Below, in pieces: positions 33,801-48,800 of a stretch of DNA of 64,000 nt. The position numbers and the translations under genes are program-made. Position 1 is the first letter of the stretch, and each line of letters opens with the position of its first letter. Source of the stretch: Sabellastarte sp. h YS-2021 (lineage: Eukaryota; Annelida; Polychaeta; Sabellida; Sabellidae); contig OZ024929.1 of assembly GCA_964017235.1 (NCBI GenBank), forward strand, positions 106,625,793-106,689,792, given 5' to 3'. The notes under the pieces were generated by a model. That model saw nothing but the letters and a program-made list of their open reading frames with translations, did not search any database and had not been told where the DNA came from.

Positions 33801-36800
33801 TCTGCAATACTTCTAGAGATAATTCGCATTTACTCATTTTGAGTAGGTGAATAATTAGCTATGGGTCTGAAACTTCACCAAGTGAAAGCTCTCTCAAAAG
33901 TAGGCGAATGAGTTATTTGAGAAAAATTGGCTATCTACAATACTTTTAGAGATAATTTGAATTTACTCATTTTCAGTAGGTGAGTAATTACCTACGGGTC
34001 TGGAACTTCACCATGTGAAAGCTCTCCCAAAAGTAGATGAATGAGTTATTTGATAAGAATTGGATATCTGCAATACTTTTAGAGATAAATAGCATTTACT
34101 CATTTTGAGTAGGTGAATAATTAGCTACAGGTCTGAAACTTCACCAAGTGAAAGGTCTCCCAAAAGTAGGTGAAGGAGTTATTTGAGAAAAATTGGCTAT
34201 CGGGAATACTTTTAGAGATAATTTGCATTTACTCATTTTCAGTAGGTGAGTAATTACCTACGGGTCTGAAACTTCACCAAGTGAAAGCTCTCCCAAAAGT
34301 AGGTGAAGGAGTTATTTGACAAAAATTGGCTATCTGCAATACTTTTAGAGATAATTTGCATTTACTCATTTTGAGTAGGTGAGTAATTACCTACAGGTCT
34401 GGAACTTCACCATGTGAAAGCTCTCCCAAAAGTAGATGAATAAGTTATTTGATAAGAATTGGATATCTGCAATACTTTTAGAGATAAATAGCATTTACTC
34501 ATTTTGAGTAGGTGAATAATTAGCTACAGGTCTGAAACTTCACCAAGTGAAAGGTCTCCCAAAAGTAGGTGAAGGAGTTATTTGAGAAAAATTGGCTATC
34601 GGGAATACTTTTAGAGATAATTTGCATTTACTCATTTTCAGTAGGTGAGTAATTACCTACGGGTCTGAAACTTCACCAAGTGAAAGCTCTCCCAAAAGTA
34701 GGTGAAGGAGTTATTTGACAAAAATTGGCTATCTGCAATACTTTTAGAGATAATTTGCATTTACTCATTTTGAGTAGGTGAGTAATTACCTACGGGTCTG
34801 AAACTTCACCATGTGAAAGCTCTCCCAAAAGTAGGTGAATGGGTTATTTGACAAAAATTGGCTATCTGCAATACTTTTAGAGATAATTCGCATTTACTCA
34901 TTTTGAGTAGGTGAGTAATTACCTACAGGTCTGGAACTTCAGCATGTGAAAGCTCTCCCAAAAGTAGGTGAAGGAGTTATTTAAGAAAAATTTGCCATCT
35001 GCAATACTTTTAGAGAAAATGCAGAATTACTCATTTTTAGTAGGCAATTAATTTAGCCACAGGCCTAATTTAGACATAAAGCCTACCAATAGAATACTGT
35101 GGTGCACCCTCTAATATACTTGGCAAACTTGAGAAGGCTAGCTATAATTTTTTTTTTTTGTTAGAGCGGTAATGGTGAAATCTCTCTACACACTGCGGCT
35201 ATCCAGTGGATACAATGATTTACTCAACAGTGAGAACCTGAAAGTAGATATTAGTAAGCTATGCCATAGAGGTCTGCAATTTCAGTCTGTTATAGCTGAC
35301 CAAAAATTATGTGAATAACATATTTAAACAAAATACTGTAAATGTAATAGTTTTCACGTTATAACTGATTTACTCAACAGTGATAACCTCAAAGTAGCTA
35401 TTACTCAGCTATGCAATGAGCTACATGTCTGAATTTTTTCTATGTTATAGCTGACCCAAAATTAGGTGAACAACGTATTTAAGCAAAATACTGTAAATGC
35501 AATAGTTTTCAAGTTACAACTGATTTACTCAATAGTGAGAACCTGAAAATAGCTATTGCTCAGCTATGCCATGAGCTATAAGTCTGTAATTTCACGATGT
35601 TATAGCTGACCCAAAAGTAGGTGAACAACATATTTTAACAAAATACTCCAAATGCAATATTTTTCAAGTTACAAGTCATTTACTCAACAGTCAGTACCTG
35701 AAAATAGCTATTGCTCAGTTGTGCCATGAGCTACAGGTCTGTAATTTCACTATGTTATAGCTGACCCAAAAGTAGCTGAATAACATATTTACACAAATTT
35801 CTGTAAATGCAATAGTTTTCCAATTACAACTGATTTACTCAACAGTGAGAACTTCAAAGTAGCTATTACTCAGCTATGCAATGAGCCACAGGTCTGGAAC
35901 TTCACTATGTTATAGCTGACTCCGAAATAGGTGAATAACATATGAAACAAAATACTCTAAATGTAATACTTTTGAAGTTATAAGTAATTTACTGAACAGT
36001 GATAACCTAAAAGTAGCCAATTCTGAGCTATGCCATGAGCTACAGGTCTGAAATTTTACTACGGTGTATGTTATAGCTGACCCAAAAGTAGCTGAATAAC
36101 ATATTTATACAAAATTGTGTAAATGCAATAGTTTTCAAGTTACAAGTGATTTTACTCATGATGGAAGTTACTGAAAAGCCCAAAAGTAGCTATTACTCAC
36201 TTAGCTATTGAGACAGACACCCAAGTTACTCACCATATTGTAGCTATGAAAAAAGTAGCTGAATAACATATTTTAACAAAATGCTCTAAATGCAACACTT
36301 TTCAAGTTATAAGTGATTTGGTGCATGATTTCATGACTTTTAATGCATTTTAGACATTTTTGTCTACCACAGGCCTAATTTAGACATAAAGCCTACCAAA
36401 AAGATAGGGTGGCGAGTCCTCTAGCATACCAAGCCACCTGCCAAATATGAAAGAAATCTGGAAAGAAATGTGGACTGTAGGTCGCTAACAAGCAATATTC
36501 CACATTTTAGACATTTTTGTCTACCACAGGCCTAATTTAGACATCAAGCCTACCAAAAAGATAGGGTGGCGAGTCCTCTACTATATCAAGCCACCTGCCA
36601 AATATGAAAGAAATCCGGAAAGAAATGTGGACTGTAGGTCGCTAACAAGAAATCTCTGCGGACGAGGACGCGGACGAGGGGGCGGACGACAACGATGATG
36701 AATCCATAGTATCCCCGCTTCGCGTCGGGGATACAATGAGGAGTTTGAAATTTACCTCAGTGTAACACAGTGACATCATCGATACTATATGTTAATAATA

Positions 36801-39800
36801 GCATGGAGTTTCTGGTAGACTACTTATACTATAACCCAATTTGCCAATGAGATGAATTGAAATGCAATACACACCAACACAGTTTATCCATTACAATTTG
36901 TTAAAAAGTGAATTACTTGGCAATATTTGTTACATTTAAGCCGGGGAGTCCAGGCAGTTAGTGGAGTGATGCACACATGATGAACAGAGTGCTAAAGAGT
37001 CATCCACCAACTAGATTGGGCCAACTCGGCGCCAACATATCCCCAGACAGGTCATCACTCACGCCACAGGTTTTGATCGGGAATTTTTAAAAACATAATT
37101 ACCCATTATTATATGAACTTCAGCACATCAATCTACTCTGTTTATATCTTCCAAGGAAGATGGTGTATCCCCAGACGCCGAATATATAACTCAAATTATA
37201 TTTTCAATCTTCCTGCAATGATAACTCTAAACCTATTTTCAAAGTATTTAAATGATTGATGATTGAATGTCCATTCTAAAATAATAATCCCAAAAGAGCA
37301 TATCTGTTTCTATATTTGTTGACAAAATATTATTTTTAACTCAACTCATCATACTTTTCAATCTTCCTTCAAAGTATTTAAATGATTGATGATTCAATGT
37401 CCATTCTAAAATTCATAATCCCAAAAGCGCATATCTGTTTCTATATTTGTTCACAAATAAAATATTATTTAAAAAAAATTATTTATATTATTATTTTATT
37501 ATATTATTTTTAGAATTTGCAAATTGTTTTCAGTTATTCATTTCCTCTATACCTATATATGTGGTCCATATATATGCAACCTAAATATGTGACACAATCT
37601 CAGTTCTGACTCCCCTTTGTGTTATATGTAATGAAGCCCACCACCTCCCACCCCCACCCCTCTCCCCTTCTCCACACCTCTCTCACTATTACACAAGATC
37701 TGCAACCCCATTGAGGTCTTTGTTTCTCATCTGATATCATTAAATACCTTTGTTTATTTAGTGTCACTCAATATAGCTGGAGGTCCCAGAGGTGGGTGGG
37801 GGGAATCCGGGTGGGGGATGTGGGTTGGGACTTAGTTTAGTTTATTAGTTTATTATAGTGACATGTATTATGTTGACAAGGATTATACAAAAACTATTGA
37901 AGTAATACCCAGCCCTATATGGGCTTATAAGTCACTTTAAATAGAGAGTTAATAACAAACAGAGCAAACATATTTTGAGGTAAGATACAGTAAATAAAGA
38001 CAGCAATTCAATACATAAAAATTAACAATATAATTTACTTTTTCTTTCTTGCCACAAATCAAAAATAAAATTAATAACCATATTGACATTCATATGAGTT
38101 AATACCCTTGATAATTGATCTATTAATAATTCAGATTTATCTATATTTAAAATTTTGAAATATTTCATACGAATCAGCTCTAAAGCTGGACAAACACAAA
38201 CAAAATGTATCTCATCTTCTACATCTTTTTTACACAGTTTACATGTTCTCTCAAAGAGATGGAGTGCTACAGCATAAATGGTAAACAAACAATCTATATA
38301 AAAGGGGTACTCAAATACAAAAAGAATTGAGAATTTTAAGTATGTGATTATCAACTGAAATGAGTTCATAACTGTAGGAGCTGTGTCAAAATTAACTGAG
38401 GCAAGTTGAATAAAACTGGGCTAGTTGAGGGTTAAAAATCCCCTAGTTTTACTACATACGGATATAATTTCATTAATATTGGGACTTAAAGCTCACTTAA
38501 AGTGTCCATTTTGTCTACTTGAATATGTTTAACCGGCGTTTAACCAGTTTCATTTTAAAAAGTTAAAAACTCAGCAAGCAGAGGTATAACACACAAAAAT
38601 AAGTTCTTAAAAGACTAAGATAGCCATAACATTATTAATATTCAAAATTTAAATAGACAGGCATTTCCTATTAAAAATTCAAAGATTTCAGCTCTATAAC
38701 CCACATAGTTTGACAGTTACTGGGCTTTAAAGTGGCATAATGTCCATAAATTGGGTTTCTGTGGGCATTTTACAATTGTTAAAGAGACCTTAGCAATTAA
38801 ACTACAGATCTGAAACTTTTTGGGGGACATACATAACAAACAAAAATTATATATAATACAGTTTAAGACTTGTCACACTAAGCATTTCCAAATAACAGGG
38901 CAAAATACGGAAAAAATGTCCAAAAAGGCACTTGGGCGAGTGTCTATGGCCCTCATACACAGGCTAAATGTCTACTAAAAACCTTGATTTTCGGCATATG
39001 TAAAAAGGACATAATAATGCATTCCAAGATGGGATTTCAGCTCCATCAATCACATAGTTTAACAGTCACAGGGCTTAAAGGTGGCAAAAAGTCCAAATAC
39101 TGGGTCTCTGTGGGCCTTTTAGAGATCTCGATGTGGCTTTCAAATTAAAGCTTCAGACTTAAAATTTGTTACATACTAAGATAACACATAGAATATGTAT
39201 CTAATAAAGTTTGAAACTTCTCAGACTTACCATTTCCAAGTTACAGAGCAAAATATGTGAAAAATGTCTTCAAAGGGTCACTCAGGTGGGTGTTTAAGGT
39301 CCTCATACACAGGTTAAATGTCTACTTGAAGCCTTGATTTTTGGCACATGTAAAAAGAACATAATAATGTATTCCCAGATGAGATTTCAGCTCTATCAGT
39401 CACATAGTTTAACAGTCACAGGCCTTAAAATTGGCAAAAAGTCCAAATACTGGGTCTTTATGGGGCCTTCTAGAGACCTAAATGTGGCCTTCAAATTAAA
39501 GCTTCAGACTTAAAATTTGTCACATACTAAGATTACACATAGAATATGCATCTAATACAGTTTGAAACTTCTTAGACTTACCATTTCCAAGTTACAGGGC
39601 AAAATATGTGAAAAATGTCTAAAAATGGTCACTCGGGTGGGGATTTATGGTCCTCATACACAGGTTAAATGTCTTCTTAAAGCCTTAATTTTTGGCACAT
39701 ATATAAATAACATACTAATATCTTCCCAGATAGGATTTGAGCTCTATCAGTCACATAGTTTGACAGTCACAGGGCTTAAAAGTAGCAAAAAGTCCAAATA

Positions 39801-42800
39801 TTGGGTCTTTGGCAGCCTTTTAGAGACCTCAATTTGACCTTCAAAATTAAAGCTTCAGACTTAAAATCTGTTACATACTAAGATTACACACAGAATATAT
39901 ATCTAATACAGTTTGAAACTTCTCAGACTTACCATTTCCAAGTTACAGGGAAAAAGATGTGAAAAATGTCTTATAAGGGTCACTCGGGTGGGTGTTTATG
40001 CTCCTGATACACAGGTTAACTGTCTATTAAAGGCCTAAATGTTGGGGCACATATAAGAAAACACATAGATATATTCCCAGATGATATTTAACTTAGATGA
40101 GAGACATAGTTTGAAAGCTACAGTGCTTGAAAGTGGCAAAAAGTGCATAAATTGGGTCTCTGTGGGCACTTTTGAGACCTTAAGTCGACCCCTTTGGGTA
40201 AACCTACAGCCCTAAAATTTTCTACAGACAAGGATTACATATCAAAGTTATACCTAGCACAGTTTGAGACTCATCAGAATTACCACTTCCAAATTATAGG
40301 GCAAAATATGTGAAAAGTATAGCAAAAAATCCCTAAGTGGGGGTATTTATGGGCCTCAAAGACAATTTTCTCCTCAACTTAAAGTCGTGATTTTCGGCAC
40401 ATGTACTAAGAACATATTAATGTGTTGTCAGGTAAAATTTCAGCCAGCTGAGCATCATAGTTTGTGACCTACAGGGCTCTAAGTGGCCAAAAGTCCAATT
40501 TCTGACCTTAAGGTGGCCATAAGTTCTTTTTTACTGGGAGTTTAAGGTCACCTTAAAATAGGGATCTTCCTTTGGGCACCCTTAACATGTGTACCAAGTT
40601 GGAAAAAAAATATTAATTTGTTTTTGAGTTATCGCGTCCACAAGGAAATTTCTACGGCGGCGGCGGCGGCGCGACGGACCTGAATCCAATATATCCCCGA
40701 CTTTCGTCTGGGGATATAATAATTACTTTACCAAGAAAGAAATTCTCACCTTTCTCTATCGGAGCAGAGTTGAGTGGGGAGGTCTCATCATGCTCTATCC
40801 CTTGTTTATCTAACCTGGGTACCTCTTTTTCAAGCTTGCACACTGGAGGTGATTTGTTCATCTCAACATCTAATACTGAATGAGAAAATCAATTTCCAGA
40901 AAGGTCTCTATGAATAAACTTTTGAATGATCACTGTCTCTTTGTGTACTTGCACAATTTTTCTGCAGTAGAACCCTGATTATCCGCCCCCTATTATCCGA
41001 ATCTCCAGATTAACCAAACCAAATATGTGCAAGTGCTATGATGTACAACATTTTCACTAATAATATAATTACCTTGTAAAACATGTGTATAAACTTTTTA
41101 ATTTTTATTTTCTTAAAAATAAAGAACTTGACAAAATATCTTACCAGGGTCTTGGTGATGTTTGTTCCCACGCTTTTTAATGCAGCAAAAAATGACGATT
41201 CCAACCAGGCACAGAAGCACAATGGCAAAACCAATACCCAATAGATACCAGTACTTGACACTGTGAAACAAATATAACAATACAACTAGAGATGGCATGT
41301 CGATGCAGTATATCCCTGGACGGGACATGGTGTAACCTAATACAGAATTCAGCCATTCTGTATTTGACTGGTAATGTGGCCAAGATATCTTTGTGAATGC
41401 CATGCATTATAAGGGACATAATTTATCAATACTGGTGATATTTATTGTTTTGGGAAAGGTTTGCCAATATTGATGTGCAAAGACACATATATCAATATCG
41501 GCATTTAATGTGTAACTTTAAATTTACAATGAAAATATTTAAATAAACACTAAAACTGAAGAAATTGTACTTTTATCTCATTGTTTTGCAGTTTTTAATG
41601 CGTTTTTAATCGAAACTGACATGCTTTTTTTAGATAAGCTTCATTCCTCTTGGTGGTGGGGATATGCTACAACAAACTTTTTCAGTGTCCCAGGTTCGGG
41701 CTTTTTGTAGACAATAATACACCCCCAATATCAGATGATATTGACATGTATTTATGTTCAATATCAATGTCCACACTGCCAAATGATGTACCCATTAATA
41801 TGTGTATTTTATGTATCGGTCATACCATGATTTGTCCCTCTGTGTGAGAGAACTAGGCCAAAATATGAACAAATAACCTAAATTTGACCTTTAGAAAGCC
41901 ATTACTGATGTTATAGTGGAAGGTCAAGGTCAAAAATTGATAGGCTCCAAGGCCTTGCCCTTATATACCCACATACCAATAATGAAAGGTCTACATGAAA
42001 TATAGTATGAAAGGAAATCTCTGCTACGGTAGAGTGGCCATGCTAAAACCTAAGTGTCCCAGACTTACTCCAAGAACAAAAAAATAAATACCATTACTTC
42101 TACAAAAATCACCAGAACATATTTGGCTTAACGGCACAATACTTTTCTTCACCAACGGCACTCAAATCTTCCAACAGTACAACTATCAGCCAATTTTTTA
42201 GTTATAATATTGTAGATCCTAATATTTAATATGAATGAGAAATTTCTTTAAAAATTTCATATGAAATGTAAGTTATTAAAACAGGATATTTTTAAATATC
42301 TTGAAACATCTTCAAAACCCCATAAATTAAAATAGATTTTCAAATATAGGACAAAGACATCTCACTCTCACCATTGTGTTTGAATAACTGAAGTTTTACT
42401 GCACTCGAAAGATCTGCTAATGTCATGCACAACCACTTACTTTGTCTGCTGTACATGTGCCACCACTGGGATTATAGTGGTAGTCGTTGTCATGTGTATT
42501 GGAATCACAGAAGTTTCACTCAGCTCTACTGTGGGTGTATGCAATTCTGGGCACCAGAGAATAAACATATATGTCATTAACAACATTTATCCGATATATG
42601 TAACTGATGCATGATCATTAACAAGCATCTGTGTGCAGCTGTGCATTCATTTAAACTATCAAACAAGAGGGTCAGAAATGCCCCAAAAGACAGGGCAGCA
42701 ATAAGGTTAGCAACTGCTGTAATTAAATTTAGAAACAAGGAAAGAAAAGTTAGGTCACCCAGTTAAGTTAAATGTGTTAGACGTGCTAAGAAATGTAAAA

Positions 42801-45800
42801 CTTGTAATCTAATTTACATAATTATATCTAAACTATAAACGGACAAACAAACAGACAGAATTACACCAATTTCAAAAGCAACTTAGCTATGATGGTTATC
42901 TATCTCCCTGTCAAGTTTGAATTCAATTAGACAAAGTATTTTCGAGTTAAATGTTGACGGACAGACAAACGAACATATGGAATTACACCAATTTCGAGAG
43001 CAACTTAGTTATGATGGTGATCTATCTCCCTGTCAAATTTGAATTCGATTGGACAAAGCATTTTTGAGTTAGAGTCCGGAAACAGAAATGTGGATGGACA
43101 GACAAACGGATAAAAAACGGACAAACGAATGTACAAAATTACAACAATTTCGAAAGGAACCTAGTTATGATGGTGATCTATCTACCTGTCAAGTTTGAAA
43201 TTGATTGGACAAATTCGACATAAGACGGACACACGAACGGACGGAATTACACCAATTTTGAAAGGAACCTAGCTATGATGGTGATCTATCTCCCTGTCAA
43301 GTTTGAATTCGATTGGACAAAGCATTTTCGAGTTAGAGTATGGAAACGGAAATTTTGACCAACAGACATTACAAACAGACAAAAAACAGATAAACAAACG
43401 GACAGAATTACACCAATTTCAAAAGGAACCTAGCTGTGATGGTGATCTATCGCCCTGTCAAGTTTGTTTTTGAATTCGATTGGACAAACCGTTTTTGAGT
43501 TAAGAATTCAGAAGCGGAAATTTTGACGGACAGACAAACGGACAAAAAGCAGACAAATGAACGGACAGAATTACACAAATTTTGAAAGGAACCTAGCTGT
43601 GATGGTGATCTATGTCCCTGTCAAATTTAAATTTGATTGGACAAAGTGTTTTTGAGTTAGAGTCCAGAAAGGAAAATGTGGACGGACAGACAGATGGACG
43701 TCGGACACATCAATCTAATAGGCGGGTTGGTTACATGCAACCCGCCTAAAAATTACACTGCATTTAGAAAGCAGCAGCTGAAAGATCAACAAAAGTTTTT
43801 CCAAGCTTTTCCCATTCATGCATATAAAACGTCTTACACAGTGTCATGTCATGACTTTTTGAAGATGGGCCATAAAATATACTGAATTTAAATGTTATCA
43901 TACCGGTCACATTTTTGCAATACACATCTTCAACTGCTGAATACGGGTCCGTTTTATCCTTGTCTGTTTCCAAACCATGCTCTCTGCATCTGTTAAGTAG
44001 AACATTATATTGCACTAAAATTACAAATCAAAATATTAAAAACTAGATTGGGCCAACTCGGCGCCAACATATCCCCAGACAGGTCATCACTCACGCCACA
44101 GGTTTTGATCGGGAATTTTGTAAAACATAATTACCCATTATTATATGAACTTCAGCACATCAATCTACTCTGTTTATATCTTCCCAAGGAAGATGGTGTA
44201 TCCCCAGACGCCGAATACATAACTCAAATTATATTTTCAATCTTCCTGCAATGATAACTCTAAACCTATTTTCAAAGTATTTAAATGATTGATGATTGAA
44301 TGTCCATTCTAAAATAATAATCCCAAAAGAGCATATCTGTTTCTATATTTGTTGACAAATAAAATATTATTTTTAACTCAACTCATCATACTTTTCAATC
44401 TTCCTTCAAAGTATTTAAATGATTGATGATTCAATGTCCATTCTAAAATTCATAATCCCAAAAGTGCATATCTGTTTCTATATTTGTTCACAACTAAAAT
44501 ATTATTTTAAAAAAAATTATTTATATTATTATTTTATTATATTATTTTTAGAATTTACAAATTGTTTTCAGTTATTCATTTCCTCTATACCTATATATGT
44601 GGTCCATATATATGCAACCTAAATATGTGATACAATCTCAGTTCTGACTCCCCTTTGTGTTATATGTAATGAAGCCCACCACCTCCCACCCCCACCCCTC
44701 TCCCCTTCTCCCCTTCTCCACACCTCTCTCACTATTACACAAGATCTGCAACCCCATTGAGTTCTTTGTTTCTCATCTGATACCATTAAATACCTTTGTT
44801 TATTTAGTGTCACTCAATATAGCTGGAGGTCCCAGAGGTGGGTGGGGGGAATCCGGGTGGGGGATGTGGGTTGGGACTACAAAGAGATGGACTGCTACAG
44901 CATAAATGGTAAACAAACAATCTATATAAAAGGGGTACTCAAATACAAAAAGAATTGAGAATTTTAAGTATGTGATTATCAACTGAAATGAGTTCATAAC
45001 TGTAGGAGCTGTGTCAAAATTAACTGAGGCAAGTTAATAAAACTGGGCTAGTTGAGGGTTAAAAATCCCCTAGTTTTACTACATAAGGATATAATTTCAT
45101 TAATATTGGGACTTAAAGCTCACTTAAAGTGTCCATTTTGTCTACTTGAATATGTTTAACCAGTTTCATTTTAAAAAGTTAAAAACTCAGCAAGCAGAGG
45201 TATAACACACAAAAATAAGTTCTTAAAAGACTAAGATAGCCATAACATTATTAATATTCAAAATTTAAATAGACAGGCATTTCCTTTTAAAAATTCAAAG
45301 ATTTCAACTCTATAAGCCACATAGTTTGACAGTTACTGGGCTTTAAAGTGGCATAATGTCCATAAATTGGGTTTCTGTGGGCATTTTACAATTGTTAAAG
45401 AGACCTTAGCAATTAAACTACAGATCTGAAACTTTTTGGGGGACATACATAACAAACAAAAATTATATATAATACAGTTTAAGACTTGTCACACTAAGCA
45501 TTTCCAAATAACAGGGCAAAATACGGAAAAAATGTCAAAAAAGGCACTTGGGCGAGTGTGTATGGCGCTCATACACAGGTTAAATGTCTACTAAAAACCT
45601 TGATTTTTGGCATATGTAAAAAGGACATAATAATGCATTCCCAGATGGGATTTCAGCTCCATCAATCACATAGTTTAACAGTCACAGGGCTTAAAGGTGG
45701 TAAAAAGTCCAAATATTGGGTCTCTGTGGGCCTTTTAGAGATCTCGATGTGGCTTTCAAATTAAAGCTTCAGACTTAAAATTTGTTACATACTAAGATTA

Positions 45801-48800
45801 CACATAGAATATGTATCTAATAAAGTTTGAAACTTCTCAGACTTACCATTTCCAAGTTACAGAGCAAAATATGTGAAAAATGTCTTAAAAGGGTCACTCA
45901 GGTGGGTGTTTAAGGTCCTCATACACAGGTTAAATGTCTACTTGAAGCCTTGATTTTTGGCACATGTAAAAAGAACATAATAATGTATTCCCAGATGAGA
46001 TTTCAGCTCTATCAGTCACATAGTTTAACAGTCACAGGCCTTAAAATTGGCAAAAAGTCCAAATACTGGGTCTTTATGGGGCCTTCTAGAGACCTAAATG
46101 TGGCCTTCAAATTAAAGCTTCAGACTTAAAATTTGTCACATACTAAGATTACACATAGAATATGCATCTAATACAGTTTGAAACTTCTTAGACTTACCAT
46201 TTCCAAGTTACAGGGAAAAATGTGTGAAAAATGTCTAAAAATGGTCACTCGGGTGGGGATTTATGGTCCTCATACATAGGTTAAATGTCTTCTTAAAGCC
46301 TTAATTTTTGGCACATATAAAAATAACATACTAATATCTTCCCAGATAGGATTTGAGCTCTATCAGTCACATAGTTTGACAGTCACAGGGCTTAAAAGTA
46401 GCAAAAAGTCCAAATATTGGGTCTTTGGGAGCCTTTTAGAGACCTCAATTTGACCTTCAAAATTAAAGCTTCAGACTTAAAATTAAGGCTGCAACGATTC
46501 TTCGGTTACTCGGAAGCGAAACGATTCAGTTAAATACTCGAGGCAAGAAAAGTGAACCGGATCTTCGAAAACAACTAAACATAGATGTAAAATCTACCAC
46601 AAAATTCTATTTTTTCTTCACATATATGAATATGTTTATATATTTTACTAATATAAGGCATTTCCATTTCAATATTTATATATTTTAAGTATTTGCAAGC
46701 TTTAATTCTTTGTGTAACAACGTTTTATAAGATGGCATTTTATTATAACGTATTTCGAAGACGCCTCAAATCTCGCAATATAAAGATGGTTAAAGTTTCT
46801 TATATTTTGCAATATAAATGCGTCTTTTCCCCCAAATTCAATAAATTATCAAAATTCCTTCCTGTTGTGTGGTTTGTAACCATTTTATAAGGCGTGATAT
46901 GTCAAAATATGAAGCAGTTTATTTCGTGGGCGATAATCAAGCGATTAACCGAGTCCGAATCGATTCTTCTAAAACGAGGAATCGAGGCGCATTTTCGGGC
47001 TCGCTTGCAGCCCTACTTAAAATCTGTTACATACTAAGATTACACACAGAATATATATCTAATACAGTTTGAAACTTCTCAGACTTACCATTTCCAAGTT
47101 ACAGGGAAAAAGATGTGGAAAAATGTCTTATAAGGGTCACTCGGGTGGGTGTTTATGGTCCTGATACACAGCTTAACTGTCTATTAAAGGCCTAAATGTT
47201 GGGGCACATATAAGAAAACATATAGATATATTCCCAGATGATATTTAACTTAGATGAGAGACATAGTTTGAAAGCTACAGTGCTTGAAAGTGGCAAAAAG
47301 TGCATAAATTGGGTCTCTGTGGGCACTTTTGAGACCTTAAGTCGACCCCTTTGGGTAAACCTACAGCCCTAAAATTTTCTACAGACAAGGATTACATATC
47401 AAAGTTATACCTAGCGCAGTTTGAGACTCATCAGAATTGCCACTTCCAAATTATAGGGCAAAATATGTGAAAAGTATAGCAAAAAATCCCTAAGTGGGGG
47501 TATTTATGGGCCTCAAACACAATTTTCTCCTCAACTTAAAGTCGTGATTTTCGGCACATGTACTAAGAACATATTAATGTGTTGTCAGGTAAAATTTCAG
47601 CCAGCTGAGCATCATAGTTTGTGACCTACAGGGCTCTAAGTGGCCAAAAGTCCAATTTCTGACCTTAAGGTGGCCATAAGTTCTTTTTCACTGGGAGTTT
47701 AAGGTCACCTTAAAATAGGGATCTTCCTTTGGGCATCCTTAACATGTGTACCAAGTTTGAAAAAAAAAAAATTAATTTGTTTTTGAGTTATCGCGTCCAG
47801 AAGGAAATTTCTACGGCGGCGGCGCGACGGACCTGAATCCAATATATCCCCGACTTTCGTCTGGGGATATAATAAATGCTATATACAGTGAAAATCATTT
47901 AAGTAAAATTCTGTGAGGTACTATTCCATTTTTATGCAGGGAATATTCCATTGAACCACCCGTTCAACATAGATCAGTAAACTAAAAATGAAGAAGCTGT
48001 AAAATTAATATTAATATTTAAGTATAGCTGTCAATGGAAATATCAAAATTAATTTAAAGTACATATAACAAGACGTCTGACATGGTCACTTATCTCCCGC
48101 CGTGAAATGTATATTTAATAAATGAAGGAGGTTGTATTTTTATAAAGATAAAGGTATTAATTTACGAAGTATTATTGATGAAACAGAAAAATCTTTGGAC
48201 ACATGTTCTGAATGAAGCTAAAATTGTTATTACTTGCTTATCTTTAGGTGACCAAATGAAAAGACCGACAGCACATGATTCTTATAGGTTAGCTTAAAAT
48301 CCCAAACCTCTAGGAGCAAAAATAAGTGAGTTTTTTGGCCCTTTAGAAGATGGTTGATCCCCATTTGACCTTGAAGGAGGGGTCAAAGGTCAAATGCGAT
48401 AGCATCAAAAGATTTGCAGCACATGATTCCTACAGGTTGGTTCAACATCCCAAGTCTCTGGGACCAATAATAAGTGAGTTTTTAGGTGCTTTTAAATTGG
48501 TTGACCCCGGGTTGACCTTGAAGGAGGGGCCAAAGGTCAAATCCGACAGCATCAAAAGATTCGCAGCACATGATTTCCTACAGGTTGGTTTAACATGCCA
48601 AACCTGTAAGATCAATAATAGCCTAACTTTAACAAAACTTTGAAAGATATTTGACTTTACTGTTTCTGTTATTTAGCTACAAATGAGACAATAACTATTA
48701 CTCATTTATTATATGCAATGGAGCTCCAAACTATGTGCCCTCTGGTAGGTCAGGACAAAGTAGTTGAACAAAAAACATATCTCAGGAAAATACTCAAACT

